64,000 nt of DNA from Callaeas wilsoni (GCA_013398955.1 VWPU01003241.1:1-64000); one strand, 5' to 3'. Counted from the first letter of the stretch, positions 47,001 to 59,330 are shown. The notes: a model not told the origin generated them from the sequence alone. A program made the numbers and translations.

Positions 47001-50000
47001 AGGCCAGAGCTAATGTGAGTTTGAAAAAACAGGGATACACCTCAAAGAAGTGGATTCATCAGGACTCCATCCAGGATGGTCTGGAAAGAGTTTTCTCGAA
47101 AAGATCAAAGTTCCAATAGCATGGAAAGAACGTTTCATACTTTGCTTTTTTAAAATTCTTCCCTAAAGACTTGCTGCTGTCGTACAGAGAACCACTTAAA
47201 CAGGGTGAAGATCCAAACCAGCAAGGAAACAAGACACGTGGCAACTATTCAGACTATTTCCTATTAGACTTACTCATGTTGGAAGATCATGAGAAAAGCA
47301 GTTACTTGCATCTAACTGATGACTGGTAGTTGCTGTCTACATGTTTTAGACATAAATATAGTAGTTTTGTCTCAAGACTGAGACCAACAACTGGCCAGCC
47401 CACTATTGGCATAGAAGAAGCCTTAATTCTATCTACTGCTCTGCCTTCTAACACACACTCAAGATAAAAAAAAGACCCTATTCAAGCATGTCCCCTCATG
47501 CCAAATAGTCCATTTCCTCTAATTAAGTTTTAATTCAGTTTGCCATTAATCTGCAATATTCTGTGTATGTGATTTTTTTACACAGACATAAAAACACCGG
47601 CAAACTCATGTTTTCCAAAACAGGAAAGAAGAAAAATCCCAACCTGACCACTTTTAACTCTTTTGTCTCCATGACACCCTCAGGAGTCTGGACAAGGCTA
47701 CATTAACTAAATCCTAGTGACTAGTAGGATGGGGAGCAGAAAATGCCCAACAGCACGCAAAAATACTTCTGGAAAAGGCAGGTAAGGCAACCAAAGCCTA
47801 ATCCAAGGCTGAATAGGGGTTTTCTCCTATTTCAGTGGATTTTGACACACAGCCTAACATGCTCCACGTGCTGTAAACTACTTACAGACATGCCCCGTGT
47901 TAAGTTAAAGTTAGAGGGACTACTGGTGTCCTTGAAGACAAGCACATGCTAAAGGAGGCTGCAGCTGGCTCCCAGCTCTACTGATCACAAATCTGGAGCT
48001 GCCAACAGAGCCGAGCCTCAGCATTGCTCTGATGTTTCAGAACGAGGGTGATGCTGGGTGTGAGAGGCCTCCTGTTGCTGCTTAAGCTGTTGGCATTGGC
48101 TCCCTCCCTGCTGCCCCTGGACCAGTTCCAGCACCTCCCCATCCCTCTGCAGCAGCTCCTTGCAGGCTGCAGGCTCCTGTGTCCACACACGCCCTGACCA
48201 CACAAACCTTGCAAGCTGCTTAGCAGGGCATCACCCCCTTCACCACGGTGACACCAGTGGAGACACCTGTCTTCAGGACTAATGTGATGAGACTGTGGCT
48301 GGCAGAGGTCTCTAATGACAGCCCTTGGAGTCTGCCTTGTGTGAACCGAGCTCTTCCAGCTTTCAAGGAATGCCACAAAGCTCAGCTTTTCCCACCACCT
48401 CTAGAAAAATGTCTGGTGCTCTTGGTCACACTCCGTCTTTGCTGGTGTGTGAAAGAAAATGTCATCAACCCTCTGCTACTGAGACACCTGAGGTCCTTAT
48501 TTTGCATTGTCATGGAAAGAGCATTTTTGGTAAGTAGGATGCTGGCTGCAGTCACCTCTAATCCTGAAAGTGGCTTATTTGATCAGTGTAAACCACCATG
48601 GACTTGAAACTTAACATTCTGCCTATGTGTTGCACAGGATGAAATACAGTTTGAGGAAAAGAAGAGGATTTTTATCTTGATTAATAGCAGGAATTATTTA
48701 GGCACATTGTCTATGTTATCGAGATTCCTTGTTACTTATGATGTCAGTAATGCCAAAATGCCTTCAAGCAGCAGAATCTGTATAAATAAGTTACAGTGCC
48801 ATTTTCCATTACGGGTGGGGACAACAGTGCAATCTCTATAACATATCTTCAGTGAACATCTCTGCAGCATTTGGTTGTAGCACACCTTGGGAGTTCCTCA
48901 TCTCCTCGTTCAAGATTTCACAGTGACTTTGGCTACCTCACCCATTACTGTAATATGTGAAGACTTATCTAGGTCAGGAAACTAAACCTGCTGTAGCTCG
49001 GTTTTGATCTAAAGTGGAGCTGACATTTCTCTAGGGTACCTAGGGTAAGGCAGAAGGATCAACTGGGAGTCACTTTTCTTTTCTAGACATACCAGAAAAT
49101 TTAAATCTGTGCAAATGGCAGAGTCAGCCAAACTACGTAGAATTAGCAAACTGCTCTCTAAAAACCTACTGTTTTTAGAACCTGTAAATCCTTTAACCAG
49201 CTCAGTCTGTTTGCAGGACACCGACTCTGAAATCAGAGCTCAGCAAACTCTCTCTTTATGGACTTTGCCATGCACATGAGAGCACTAAGGCCTGGCATAC
49301 CCACTGTTGGAATTAGCTGTGTTAAGAGGGAAGGGGCACGGAGGACACAAGACAGTCACAGAGAGGCTGTTCCAACCGTCCTCATCCTGGACTTAAAGTC
49401 CCACTGCCAACCAACAACCAGCCAGAAAAGGTGGCAATTAAATATCTGATTTTGGATAAAACTTTGAAAGTTAGAGTCTGAACCACGAAGTGCTTGTTAG
49501 TGGAGAAAATTCCAGATTTGTAGAGTTAAGTTCTTTTTCATGGCCTAATGCTGAGCTAATTTTTAATGTGGCAGCTCTAGCATGCACAGGGGTATTTTCT
49601 AGTTTCTTGCAAAGTAGCCATGTACTGGTGTCCAGACAGTTCTACTCGAGGGATTTTGGGGCTAGAAGAAGAAGGGAAAAGAAGGGAAGGATCTACTGTC
49701 ACTGTAAATAACTCTGAATAGGGCAGTAGGAACTGCAAATATACATATTGGTGAAACATTCAGCTAAAAAAAAGGTGCTTCCCCATTTCTGTCACCCTTC
49801 CACAGTCATTATCACGCTTTTGGGATGAGTTCTTGTATGTGATGGAAGTTACCCCCCACAGTCAGTAATTTGAATGTTAAATCACTTAATGCTACACTGC
49901 TTGAGTATTTCTGCTGCGAAAAAAAAAGGTCTGGCAGATGTCCATGTTGGTTGCTATTTTTGTCCTTGCTGAGGATTAAAGTTGTGCATCCACTGCAATC

Positions 50001-53000
50001 ACCAGAGCAGAAGACTTTGTGTTAGCTGAGGCATTTTTACAGCTCTGACTGCAGGTGCAGATGTAAAAGTGAAAAATAAACAATCATTCTGTGACTTTTC
50101 TGTGGGTCTAGAAATTGGCAATCACAACTTCTTCACAGGCACGTCTATTCCAGTATGTGCAATTTACTTCAGTGCTTGCTTATGAGCTGTAAGCAGCTGC
50201 ATCCCACTGAAGAAGGGGAATGTCTAAGAGTTGACTGTGCCAGTCACTTTGGTTTGAGAGCCATCCTTGTTCTCGTAGCTGGAGCTGCAGACCATTCCTC
50301 AGGCTTGGTGCTCTCACTGTTAATATGATGCTGCCTGCATCATGACTAAGAGCCAATCAAAGGACATCCTTAATTGGGGTCAGGAAAGCCCCAAAGGAAA
50401 AAATACCAATCCTCTTAAAATACAGCAACAAAACAGGAACTTTCTTATCTTATTTTCTTAGGCCTTTATGAGTACAGTGCTGCCACAGCAGCTGATCCAA
50501 TCCAAATTAAATATTAGATGCTTCCATCTAGTAGAAACAGCTATCCACTGAGATTTGGAACAAGATAACAGACACAGAATTTCCCTTGATTTTGATGTAA
50601 GCCAGCTGAAATTTTTCAGCTGAATAGTTCTATGAGAAATATTGTCAAAAAAAAAAAAAAAAAAGAAAGATAAATTATCTGAGCATTCTGTTTCATCAAG
50701 TCAGAATAGTTCACTTTTGGTTTGGACTTTTCTGCTGTTCATATATTGTATGGAAAACAAAATATACCAAAGGTTTAACAGATAAAAGTGGAGTATCTCA
50801 AAATGGCTTATTTTGAGTAACACTCCAGCAATCTGACTCATCCTCATTTGGAAGGAAGAGTAATTTTGAAATCTCAGCCTGAGCTATTGGACAAAACCAA
50901 CAAAACCAAGACTGTCACCATTTGGGAAAATATACACATGCATAGTTTCCACCCAAAAAATGACAGACATGTTACTGGCTCTTCCTGGGGACCACTTCAG
51001 GTGTCCTGTGACATACTGTGATCCTGTGATCTGCTTTAATAACCAAAAGAGAGGGTGAGAGTGAATGTGGTGAGGTTTTTCCCCAGTGCACAGGTAAGTG
51101 TGGTAAGCAGGAGGAGCTACAGTCCTGTGGGGAGATCAGGGAATCAGGAATACAAAGAAACTGAGTACAGAGCTGGAAAATAGGAAAGGGCATGGAAAAA
51201 GGAAAGGCCATGGAGCAAAATACTTTGACAAAGTGCTAGAGAAGAGACAGGTCTGTGGTGAGAAGAAATGCCTTGGCAGAAGAGTCTCAAGCTTGTGAGA
51301 AGTGCTTTGATATGCACAAGAGACTGTCGTGCCTGCAAATTAGCTGAAAAGATTGTGGAAGGGGTTGTGAATGGGTCAAGTGGATTTAAGGAGGGAAAAC
51401 TGTCTCTGAAGACAAGAAACCTAACACCCATGTGTGAAAGCACCCAAACTTACAAGACATTTGCTCAGAGCATGAAAAATGTTCAGTTATTTTAATTTGG
51501 GGGTGCCCTCTGCACCGGGGCTGAGGCAAGGACAGGCAAGCAATGCTGGGACCAGGGGACAAACATCCTCCCTTAGTCTCTCAGTGCCAACTTTTAGGGT
51601 CGAAGTCACAATCCACTGCTTGGTGTTTTTCTCCAAAATTCTCTAGGATACTGGCTACTTGATTAACATGATTACTATTACTTGATTAACATTGATATGA
51701 TTTGATATGATTTGCTTACTTTTAATTCCTGCATGTCTCTCTGGAATTATTGTGAAGACTCTATGGACAAGAATTAAGACTGTGATTCCCTCAGACGGCC
51801 AGTGTTGATAAGCCACTGTGTTCATTTTGACTGGGTCTGCATGGCAAGACCGTATTTTTTTTTGCTTCAAAGCACTTATATAAATAAATTGCAGCTTTAC
51901 AGAAACTCCCCTTTCTGTTTCCCACTCCACTCCCTGCATCAGGCACTTGATGCACTTCTTTACCCTGGAAGATCTGCTTGCCATTTACCCACAGCACTTT
52001 TAAGGATATGTGTAGCCAACTGGAATTTAAAAAACAAAAAATAGGGAGAGGAAAGGAGATTTTTCTTACACTCTTTGTTAAGATGTGCTGCGTAGCTTTG
52101 GCTCGTCTTCGGGCAGGACTACATGCTGCAAAAAGAAGAGCAGGAACATGGTCAGGATGCTGTGGAGATGGAAACGTGCCTCTAGAAGCCCTCTGTAAGA
52201 ATACACTGAGGGCATGGTGGTGAGAGGGGGAAGAAGAAAGGGTTTAGGGAAGATTCCAGCTGAAACAATCCAAAAGAAAGCCCTTTTTGATGTCATCTCA
52301 GAGACCATGCTCTAGCTATACAATACAGAAATCCATGGACACAGGGCGACAGCCTATCCAGAGTTTCTGCACCTCTCCAGAAGAAACACTCCTTCTCCTT
52401 TCTCAGTTTTGATCTGGCCTCCCACCTGCCAGTATTTCAGTAGGAAATGAGTAGTGTATACATTAACTTGGAGACTATAATGATTTTATCTAGTCAGGGA
52501 CTTTATCAATAATCTCAGATTCCCTCATGACGTTATTTCACTTTTACTGCATGATGTCCAAAGCACAACATTTGCACTAAGCCTAATCTTTTCTTTTTCA
52601 ATCCTCAAAATGACCCGTTCAGTTATTTAGCTTGGGACACTTTGCTTAAAGTCTGTTTCTCAATTTTATTTCTTAGGCCCATGAAGACACCAAAATCATA
52701 GAACCACCAGCCAATAGACACACAGGATGCCAAGGCCATAAGCCAAGCTTTTGTTTGGACTGAAGGGATTGGTTTTGGGCTGGTTTTACTGGACCAAGTG
52801 AAGGCTCTTTAAATTCTTGTTGTTTGAGTTAGACTTCAAACTGGCCTGAAAGACTCTGATACTCCCAGCTCTCCCTCTCATCACATTTTACCCTGCCTTG
52901 TGTTCAGGCTACTGGAGCTACAGGATTTAGCCAGCAGTGACAGAAACAGGCTTGCAGAAAGCTGCCAAATGTGGAGAATTAACTCCGATTCTAAAGGCTG

Positions 53001-55119
53001 ACCCTGGGGGCAAGGCACGTGAATGGGGGTTTCCTATTCAGGCTCCGTGTATAATCCAAAGGCTTTGAAGAGCCAGGAAGGTTTGTTACAGCATGATGGG
53101 TGACTCCCACTCCCCAGGTGAGCTTTCCTTTATGTTGTTGGCATACATTTAACTCCAGGACTTGCAGTGCTTATCGCTGATGTGTATTACTGTTTGCAGA
53201 GTTTTGGAGCTGTGGAAGCAGCTGGAGGTCATCCAAGGCTGCTCGTTACTGCAGCCAAACTCCTCTCCTCGGATGGCAGGAAAAACGAGTGCTGGGCTTC
53301 CCAGGGCTCCGGTACAAGCAGAGCTGGCAGTGAGACCAAAGTCACTCTTCCTAGACAGCCTGTGTGTGTCTGACAGCCATCCCTCCACACCCCAGTGAGG
53401 ATATAAGTACTAAGCATTAGGACCCCACCAGAGAGAAAATTCTGGCCTGTGCCGTGGCTGTAGTGAAACAGGACAGGGACATGGGACGGTCCCTGTGAGC
53501 AGCCCTGTGCAGCACAGGGCACTTCCACGCTGAACTTATCACAAGTAAGTTATCTGCCTGTCTAGAGTGTGCTAAGCTGTCAGTACAATTACAGTCTGTT
53601 CTTCACGGTGTGATATCCTCAGGGATCTTTACTGCCTTCTCCTGCAGGACACATTTTATATTTTAAACCATAGTGAGTGTAGGATGAAAGCCAGACAGAC
53701 ATAATGAAGGTGGTTTGGTTTTTTTAAACCTAGGAATATGCTATAAGTTGTTTTTGAAGCTGCTGCCATCACCTTTCCTTCTGGAATTTCACTGCGTGAG
53801 GACTAAACTAATTGCTCATAAGCAAAACACTCAAGTACAGAAAAGTTTAATGATGCAAGGAATTATCTTCTTGTCTCTCTGGTATTTTAGGTATTTCATC
53901 ACACAGTGTAAGGAGTGCAATTTTCAGAGATTTCTACCAGAAGCAAGTGCTGTTGTGCTGTAATAGCTGCTACCCAGGCTAGTGCAAAAGGAACAACACA
54001 TAAATGGGTCTAACTGTAATAAATTTGCCTACGTTCAGAGTACATATGATCCACAGTCCCTCATCCCCTGCTGTCTGCCAGAATGAGTGGCAAAAGGCTT
54101 ACAGGGGCTGAAGAAAGGCAAGGCATGAAAGGGAAGTCACAGCACCAGCAAACATGCAATTACTTGAATAGGCATTGAAAGAAGGGTGAATCACAGAGGT
54201 AGCCAGAAGTGACCCACTTGCGTGGGAATAGAATGGCAGCAATGCAAACAGTGGGGCTGCAAGGCTATCCCTGCAAACACAAATTTCTGCAGAGAGCTGG
54301 AGAAGGAAGAGAAGAACGAATCCTTACAGATAATGTATGTGGATTCGCCTGCAAAAGGATGTTTGTATGTACAGCCCAGCTTTCGGGCAACAAATACAAT
54401 TACAGTGATGGTTCACTTTGTCATTTCCACTTATATTCCAAAATTAAGCAGCTGAGAGCTCATGCTCGCAGCTTGCAAGTAAAGATCTGATCTGGCCCCA
54501 CAATTTGTTTTCCCTGCTTTTCCCTGCTTTCTTGTTGCTGAAATATGCAGCCATTGAGTTTAAACTAATTTGTTCAATCAAATGCAGGCTGGGCTTTGTC
54601 CGGTTCTTACTCTTCATTAGAAGCAATTAATGTTAATCATGCATTCATTTCCAGGGCATGGCTTTGGAAAGGTTCCACTTATTGAGCCAGCAGACTTAAA
54701 TTCAACATTCATGCACTTCACCCACTTCTAACTGCTCGCAGAACTTAATTCTCTTTTCTATTACACAGAAAAGCCACACAGTTGCAAGCTGTCACTTTAG
54801 CAGTTACCTCATAGGTATAGCAACACTGATTCCAGATCTCCCAATTTTGCCAGAGCAAAGATTTTACAGAGCCACAATATTGAAGCACCTGCACGGATTA
54901 GGTCGAGAAAGCAGCAGCGAGTGCCGGGCTGCAGGCAGAGCATGGCACGGCAGAACAGATGAGCTGCTCTCTTCAAATATATCCCCGTTGCTAAACATCC
55001 CATCTCTCTAAAAGACAACACCGTAGCAGTTGTTAGATTTTGATGTACTCACATTTGGAAGAAATCACAGTGGTGAAAACTTCTAAATTTTCATCGCTGC
55101 AGCTGTAAATCTGGTGCAT
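40823..55119 (-). CDS. VXN: VXN (vexin, C8orf46 homologue), complete coding region in six exons
   Basis: Minus-strand join, 5' to 3': 55119-55053, 52125-52070, 46279-46132, 43657-43596, 41927-41842, 41009-40823. This gives 606 nt and 201 residues (human 207). All six segments end in GT donors or the stop, begin at AG acceptors, and keep one frame. The product starts MHQIYSCSDENLEVFTTVIS, continues with SPARRRAKATQHILTK, contains VGITEPESSK and GKSLIPPSPVARITVK, and ends KKKSEYLGATNSAFEAD. These blocks align with human vexin. The middle (exon 3) is GC-rich and poorly conserved. No signal peptide or membrane segment is visible; two basic clusters (ARRRAK and KHKKKS) could aid nuclear or membrane association. 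Vexin promotes neurogenesis in Xenopus together with proneural bHLH factors. The gene faces MYBL1 tail-to-tail, as in human 8q13. Confidence 0.93.
41842..41927 (-). CDS. VXN: VXN coding exon 5 (residues 112-139 plus split 140)
   Basis: It runs from acceptor TCCCACAG to donor GTAAGTCC. It encodes IPPSPVARITVKAVAVTGSP and a Thr/Arg-rich end. The start of the exon matches human IPPVPRISVK; the second half is divergent and the protein is shorter than human here. Confidence 0.93.
43596..43657 (-). CDS. VXN: VXN coding exon 4 (residues 91-111)
   Basis: The 62-nt exon runs from acceptor GCTTTGCAG to donor GTAAGC. It encodes VGITEPESSKSYNHLLDGKS and a final leucine, against human VGISEPKTSNLCGNRAYGKSL. 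Confidence 0.93.
46132..46279 (-). CDS. VXN: VXN coding exon 3 (residues 42-90 plus split 91)
   Basis: It runs from acceptor CCCCGTAG to donor GTAAGTCC. It encodes VVAISDRRPQQGDLLQVLYG and a Gly/Arg/Glu-rich stretch ending KGTAQH. It is strongly GC-rich, and similarity to human is limited to spaced residues (VV..SD....Q..LL). It is accepted because the phase joins both neighbours and the next exon restores the conserved VGI[S/T]EP. Confidence 0.85.
46280..52069 (-). other. VXN: VXN intron 2
   Basis: 5.8-kb intron. An A-run of 18 lies at 50647-50664. Open frames of up to 132 codons here have no similarity or splice support. Nothing else was identified. Confidence 0.8.
50647..50664. repeat. 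Poly-A tract (18 nt)
   Basis: Uninterrupted A run within VXN intron 2, followed by GAAAGATAAATT. No attached retroposon was recognised. Confidence 0.85.
52070..52125 (-). CDS. VXN: VXN coding exon 2 (residues 23-41)
   Basis: The 56-nt exon lies between TTTTTGCAG and GTAAGA. It encodes SCSPARRRAKATQHILTKS, matching the human SPARRRAKSSQHLLTK block. It ends in phase 0. Confidence 0.95.
52126..55052 (-). other. VXN: VXN intron 1
   Basis: 2.9-kb intron between coding exons 1 and 2 with nothing recognised in it. Confidence 0.8.
55053..55119 (-). CDS. VXN: VXN coding exon 1 (residues 1-22 plus split 23)
   Basis: The ATG at 55119-55117 opens MHQIYSCSDENLEVFTTVIS, nearly identical to human vexin. 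The donor is GTGAGTA. The first A of the GGAAAATG context gives a purine at -3. Confidence 0.95.
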
Positions 55120-57599
55120 TTTCCACCTCTCCCTGCTGACTGCCTTTCAGCTTCATGCAACTGCTCTGAACTTCTGGTAAATAGGTTTCACTAATCCAAT
55201 CTGGCTCTGTGATCATTGTCCAGATCTACAAAGGACAGACTGATGCTGTGATCTCATCTCATTCCATATTCTTCATTGCAACATTTTCTGCTCCCATCTG
55301 CCTTTCTATGAATAATATTAACACAAAGATTTAATTTAGCTCTTACTTAAGCCTCTACTTAGATAGGAGCATTTTATTTTACATTTCCTTTTACCAGTGT
55401 GAAGAATCCTCTGCAATAAATAGCTAATAATTAAAGTCTAATCTATAGGGAAACAAATGTTTACAGAAGTACTGCAAAGATATTTGAAATAAGTTGGGTT
55501 AAGTGTGTACTTTAACACATTTACCATGAAAATTTGCTCCTTACATATAATGAGGAGATGATTTTAGGTGTATTAAGAAAAGCATTTTTTGCTTTACCTT
55601 TTCATTTCTTAAACAAATACTGGAATCCTGGACATTTTAAAGTAAAATTTCAAAAGCAGATGTCTAAGAAAGGCAGATATGCATAGGTCTCCATGCCCCC
55701 TACACTTCTGTGGTTGCAAAGGGAGAGAAGGTGGGGTCAGTCATAGATGGGTTCCTGACTTGATGGCTCTGGGGCCTAATCCCATATTTATGCACTTCAA
55801 TAAAGGGTCTTCTTGCCAAAGCTTTTCATTTCTTAATACTCCCATCAGAAATTGTTCCTTTCCACCTCTATGAATATCAGCCCCCTCAACTTCTGGTGAC
55901 TTAATGCTGCCATGGACACCCAAGACAGAAAATTTTGGCTTGCAGGCTCCAGCAACTCATGTAGTTGGAGCACTTTCAAGTGTGAATAATGATATTAAAT
56001 TATATCAGTCTAATGAATAGCCTTCATTACTACCACGTGTGTGTCTAATTAACACAAAAACAAGTGCTGTCTTCTCCTATAGATGTCTGCCACCAACAGT
56101 CCCGGATGGAAAGTACCAGTGAACATGGGCTGTCACTGTCATATTGATGAACATTTCTTATTTGAAATAATAAATATTGATCAAATAGACAACCTGAGCC
56201 TGGAAGAATTTTGGTTGAGTGGAAGATGTCACTGTTTCAAGAAAGCAGTGAGCGAAGAGAAGCTGTTGTCACTTGTCACCTCCCAGGGCAGGCTCCTGCT
56301 GTCCAGGGGCAGCAAAGCCTTTGCGGGGCTGGGGGCATTGTCCCAGGAAACCACGCCGTACTTGAAGCAGGCAGTGGGACGGCAATATAATCAACCAAAA
56401 GTTCAATTAGTTTTTGATTTATTGCGCCACATGTTCTGCTTGTATGACTGATGTCATTAACATCAGGCTCGGCTGGTGCATTCATCTGTCCCTGCCCGGC
56501 TGCCTCTGAAGGCGCACACACTCAACAGATGGGGAGCTGCACGGGTGCGAAGGGAATTGTTTATCCCCCTATTGTCCCCGTGTCAAGCAATCAACCCAAA
56601 TCCATTACCCACCGAGAAAAAGATCAGCGCACCGTCCATTCAGCACTGAATGGGGCAGAGGCGGTTATGCAGGGGGCTTTAAAAGCTTTCAAAAGGATAA
56701 AAAAAATAATGAAGACCAACACTGAATAGTCAATTAAAAAAAAAAAAAAAGCTATAACAAATGTAACCCACCCTTTATTTCACCTTCAGATATTGAGAGT
56801 CCTATCAGAAGAGGGGCACTTTTGGACCTAAGTAATTGTTTTCCTAATTCTAGGTATGACCTACAGATATTTTCAAATCATAGATGCGGTTAACATTTGA
56901 ACAAGTATTGGCTGCTTCATCCTTTGAGGGTTGGGGGGATGTGGCAACAGAAGTGAGACTCTAGAGCTGGTCACCAGCTGGCATTCACTGTGTTACAAGG
57001 CAGGTAGGATTTGGACACATCTTTACAAGGCACAGGATGCTCTGGGGACAAATCACTGTACAGAGAGCTGATGAAAGGCACTCACATCACTTTCAGACAG
57101 AAAAATAGGGCTCAGGAGGACAGATATCATATGTCTCATCTGGGAATGAATTCTCCCCTGTCCATGAAAAGGAGTTTGCTTCTTCATTTTGTCCAGATCT
57201 TGCAGAGTAGTTGAGCACTATGAATGCTCAGGGTTTTGCATGAAAACTTCATGTGGCTTCAAGAGAAGGACTGCACATATTGAGCTACTTTTTTCTACCT
57301 GTGTGGGAGATATTTTGGGCAAACGTCCAATGTTTGGTTTAGCTATGAAATAGGTGTAATTATACCTGCAGGAAGTGTACTGCAAAAGCTCTACTGCATG
57401 CTAGCTGATGAAAAAGAGCAGGCAGTAATTTTAGACTTGGAGGAGAAACAATGTCCAACCCAGGAATCTGCAGAGCCACATCAGACAATCTTACATGGTA
57501 TCTCCCTCCAGCTCCCTACTCACCTAGCAAGAGTCCAGTCTGTGGCAGAAGCAGAAAACCAAACAGTTTTTGTCCCTATGAATCATTTTTTTGTTCCTC
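55120..57599. promoter_or_regulatory. VXN: VXN upstream region: 5'UTR, probable promoter and possible enhancer
   Basis: The sequence above the VXN start should hold its 5'UTR and promoter, although no transcription start or CpG island is evident. CANNTG boxes of the CAGATG/CATCTG type, favoured by neurogenin-class bHLH factors, occur at 55295-55300, 55657-55662 and 56483-56488. The stretch at 56385-56500 is rich in homeodomain-like ATTA/TAAT cores and looks less degraded than its surroundings. A 122-codon frame at 56083-56451 has no recognisable similarity. Regulatory function is inference. Confidence 0.35.
56736..56750. repeat. Poly-A tract (15 nt)
   Basis: Uninterrupted A run preceded by AGTCAATT. 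No attached element was recognised. Confidence 0.8.
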
Positions 57600-58298
57600 A
57601 AACTTGTTGAAAACGGATGTGGGTGTTTAGCTAAGTCTCTGCCTTTTGCCCAAGCCTCTGGCAGCAGGCAGTAGCTTTATTGGGGTGGCCAGCACCTCAA
57701 GACCCACTTTCGTTCGCAAGTTCTTTAATAATGGCTGATTCGGTCTATTGTAGAATGAACTGTTTATTCAATAGACACAAACCCAACAGACATAAGACTT
57801 AAAACAAACTATATACTACACAGGAATAAGAATAAAAATAAGCTACTAGTAGATATATACAGCGCGAGGTTAAAGGTACNGGCTAGCGAAGAAATAATAT
57901 AACTTAGGATCCAATGTATCTTACCATCCAATTGTTGGTGGGGCCCACATCGAGATCCTTTCCCTCAGTTCCCACGAAAGTAACCGCAGAATCTGTGTCC
58001 AGACTCCAGGGAGAAGTCTCCCACACTCTCAGGGTGTGTGTGTAGAAGGCTTCTGCCTCCGTGATAACACGTGTATCTTTTATAGTTTGTAAAACAGTGT
58101 CTCTCAGTCAAGAATATCTCTCTTCTCTCTTTCCACATCTGCTCTCCAGACTAAGATGTTGATTCTTAGCTGGTGCTTGAGCCCTTTTGGTGCCAGAGAT
58201 GACCCCTTCCTGGGCCTTTCAGCCCCTGGGTTATCTTTTCCATATCTGCACCAACTATCTGTGGTAGAGAGGGGGAGGATATGTCCTGCCACAAAACT
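57600..58298 (-). mobile_element. Solo LTR of an endogenous retrovirus with 5-bp target duplication
   Basis: The element proper is 57605-58293 (689 bp). On the minus strand it starts TGTGGCAGGACATATCC and ends TTTTCAACA, so it has TG...CA ends. It is flanked by identical AAACT copies at 57600-57604 and 58294-58298. On the minus strand a TATA-like GTATATATCT (57860-57851) precedes an AATAAA (57768-57763) by about 85 bases, with a second AATAAA at 57681-57676, the order expected of U3-R-U5. No internal genes adjoin it within the duplication, so it is a recombined solo LTR. A 5-bp duplication is typical of ERV-L-type elements, but the family is not certain. One N at 57880 marks an unresolved base. 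Confidence 0.88.
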
Positions 58299-59330
58299 AC
58301 ATAAAATGTCTAGAAACCAGGCTCAAATTTTTTCTTCTCTGCTAAAGTGAGGAATAAGCTATTAATTTAATTCACATGGTGCCACTGCAGCCAGGGGAAG
58401 ACCCAAAGAAGTTTTTGCACTGGGGTGTATCTTTGACCGAAGACTCCCAAGTGAATACGTTGAATCCCAATTCCTCCCTGTGGGCTGGGATATAGCACTT
58501 TACCAAATACCCACTCTCGGTGTTGATAGTGAAGGATCAAAACATTTCCTGGTGCCAGAACAAGGTTACCAAAGGTAAACGGGGACAACTGAGAAGGAGG
58601 AGGAGGTGGAGAAGGAGGAGGAGAACCCTGGACACGAGAACAGACATATGCTCTCTGACAAAACACCCATCTAACCTTATCTGCAGGTCTGGAACTGAGG
58701 AGGTATTTGATTCTTGGGAATGTGGGTAGAAAGGAGGGGAAGGTGGAGAAGAAGAAATGTTTGTTGGGGCTGAAAGGACAAAAAAACAAACCTGAAACCA
58801 GCAGAAGTCTCAGCAAACCTTGTAAAAATGGCAGAAAAAATCCCATAAACTGGTGAAATGTCCCTCTGGGGAGGTGGCAAGGGTGCTTTTTCCAAAGCCT
58901 GAATCTGTTAGGACATATTTGGAAGAAACTAGTGTAGATGTTTGTCCTGTTTACCAAGTATGCCAGAGCTGGTAAACTTGAAAGGAATCAAATTTAAAAA
59001 TATGCTTACAAAAACTGTAGTTAAAACTTTGAGTTATTTAAGATAAGTATCAGAAACCTCTAGACCTTATTTATCCTGGCCTCTGTGAACAAATGAATCC
59101 CTTTTCAGTGCAGTATTCTCCCAGTGAAGATGGTGGGAAGCAACCCGGTAGTCTCAACATGTGCAAGGGATATTGCCAAGGGATTCCCTGGCCCACGGAG
59201 AACAAAGCTCTTCCCAAGGCAGGTCTCTGGCTTCTCCCTGGATCTTGTACCTTGTTGCATAAGAGGCAAATCTAATCTGTACTGAGCCACTTGAGCCTAT
59301 TTCTTACTGTTAGCTGGGCAATATGATAAG
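58299..59330 (+). other. Possible retroviral leader remnant and GA-rich repeat
   Basis: At 58550-58565 the sequence TGGTGCCAGAACAAGG agrees at 13 of 16 positions with the lysine-tRNA primer-binding site of retroviruses. GA-rich leader-like sequence follows (GGAGGAGGAGGTGGAGAAGG, 58597-58630). No LTR end was located to its left, and no gag or pol frame follows. The downstream part, to about 59330, contains no identified gene. This may be a decayed retroviral insert or coincidence. Confidence 0.25.

Noticed and set aside
58367..58957. 196-codon minus-strand open frame.
   Set aside because: It is the complement of a GA-rich stretch, giving proline/serine/phenylalanine runs, with no recognisable protein.
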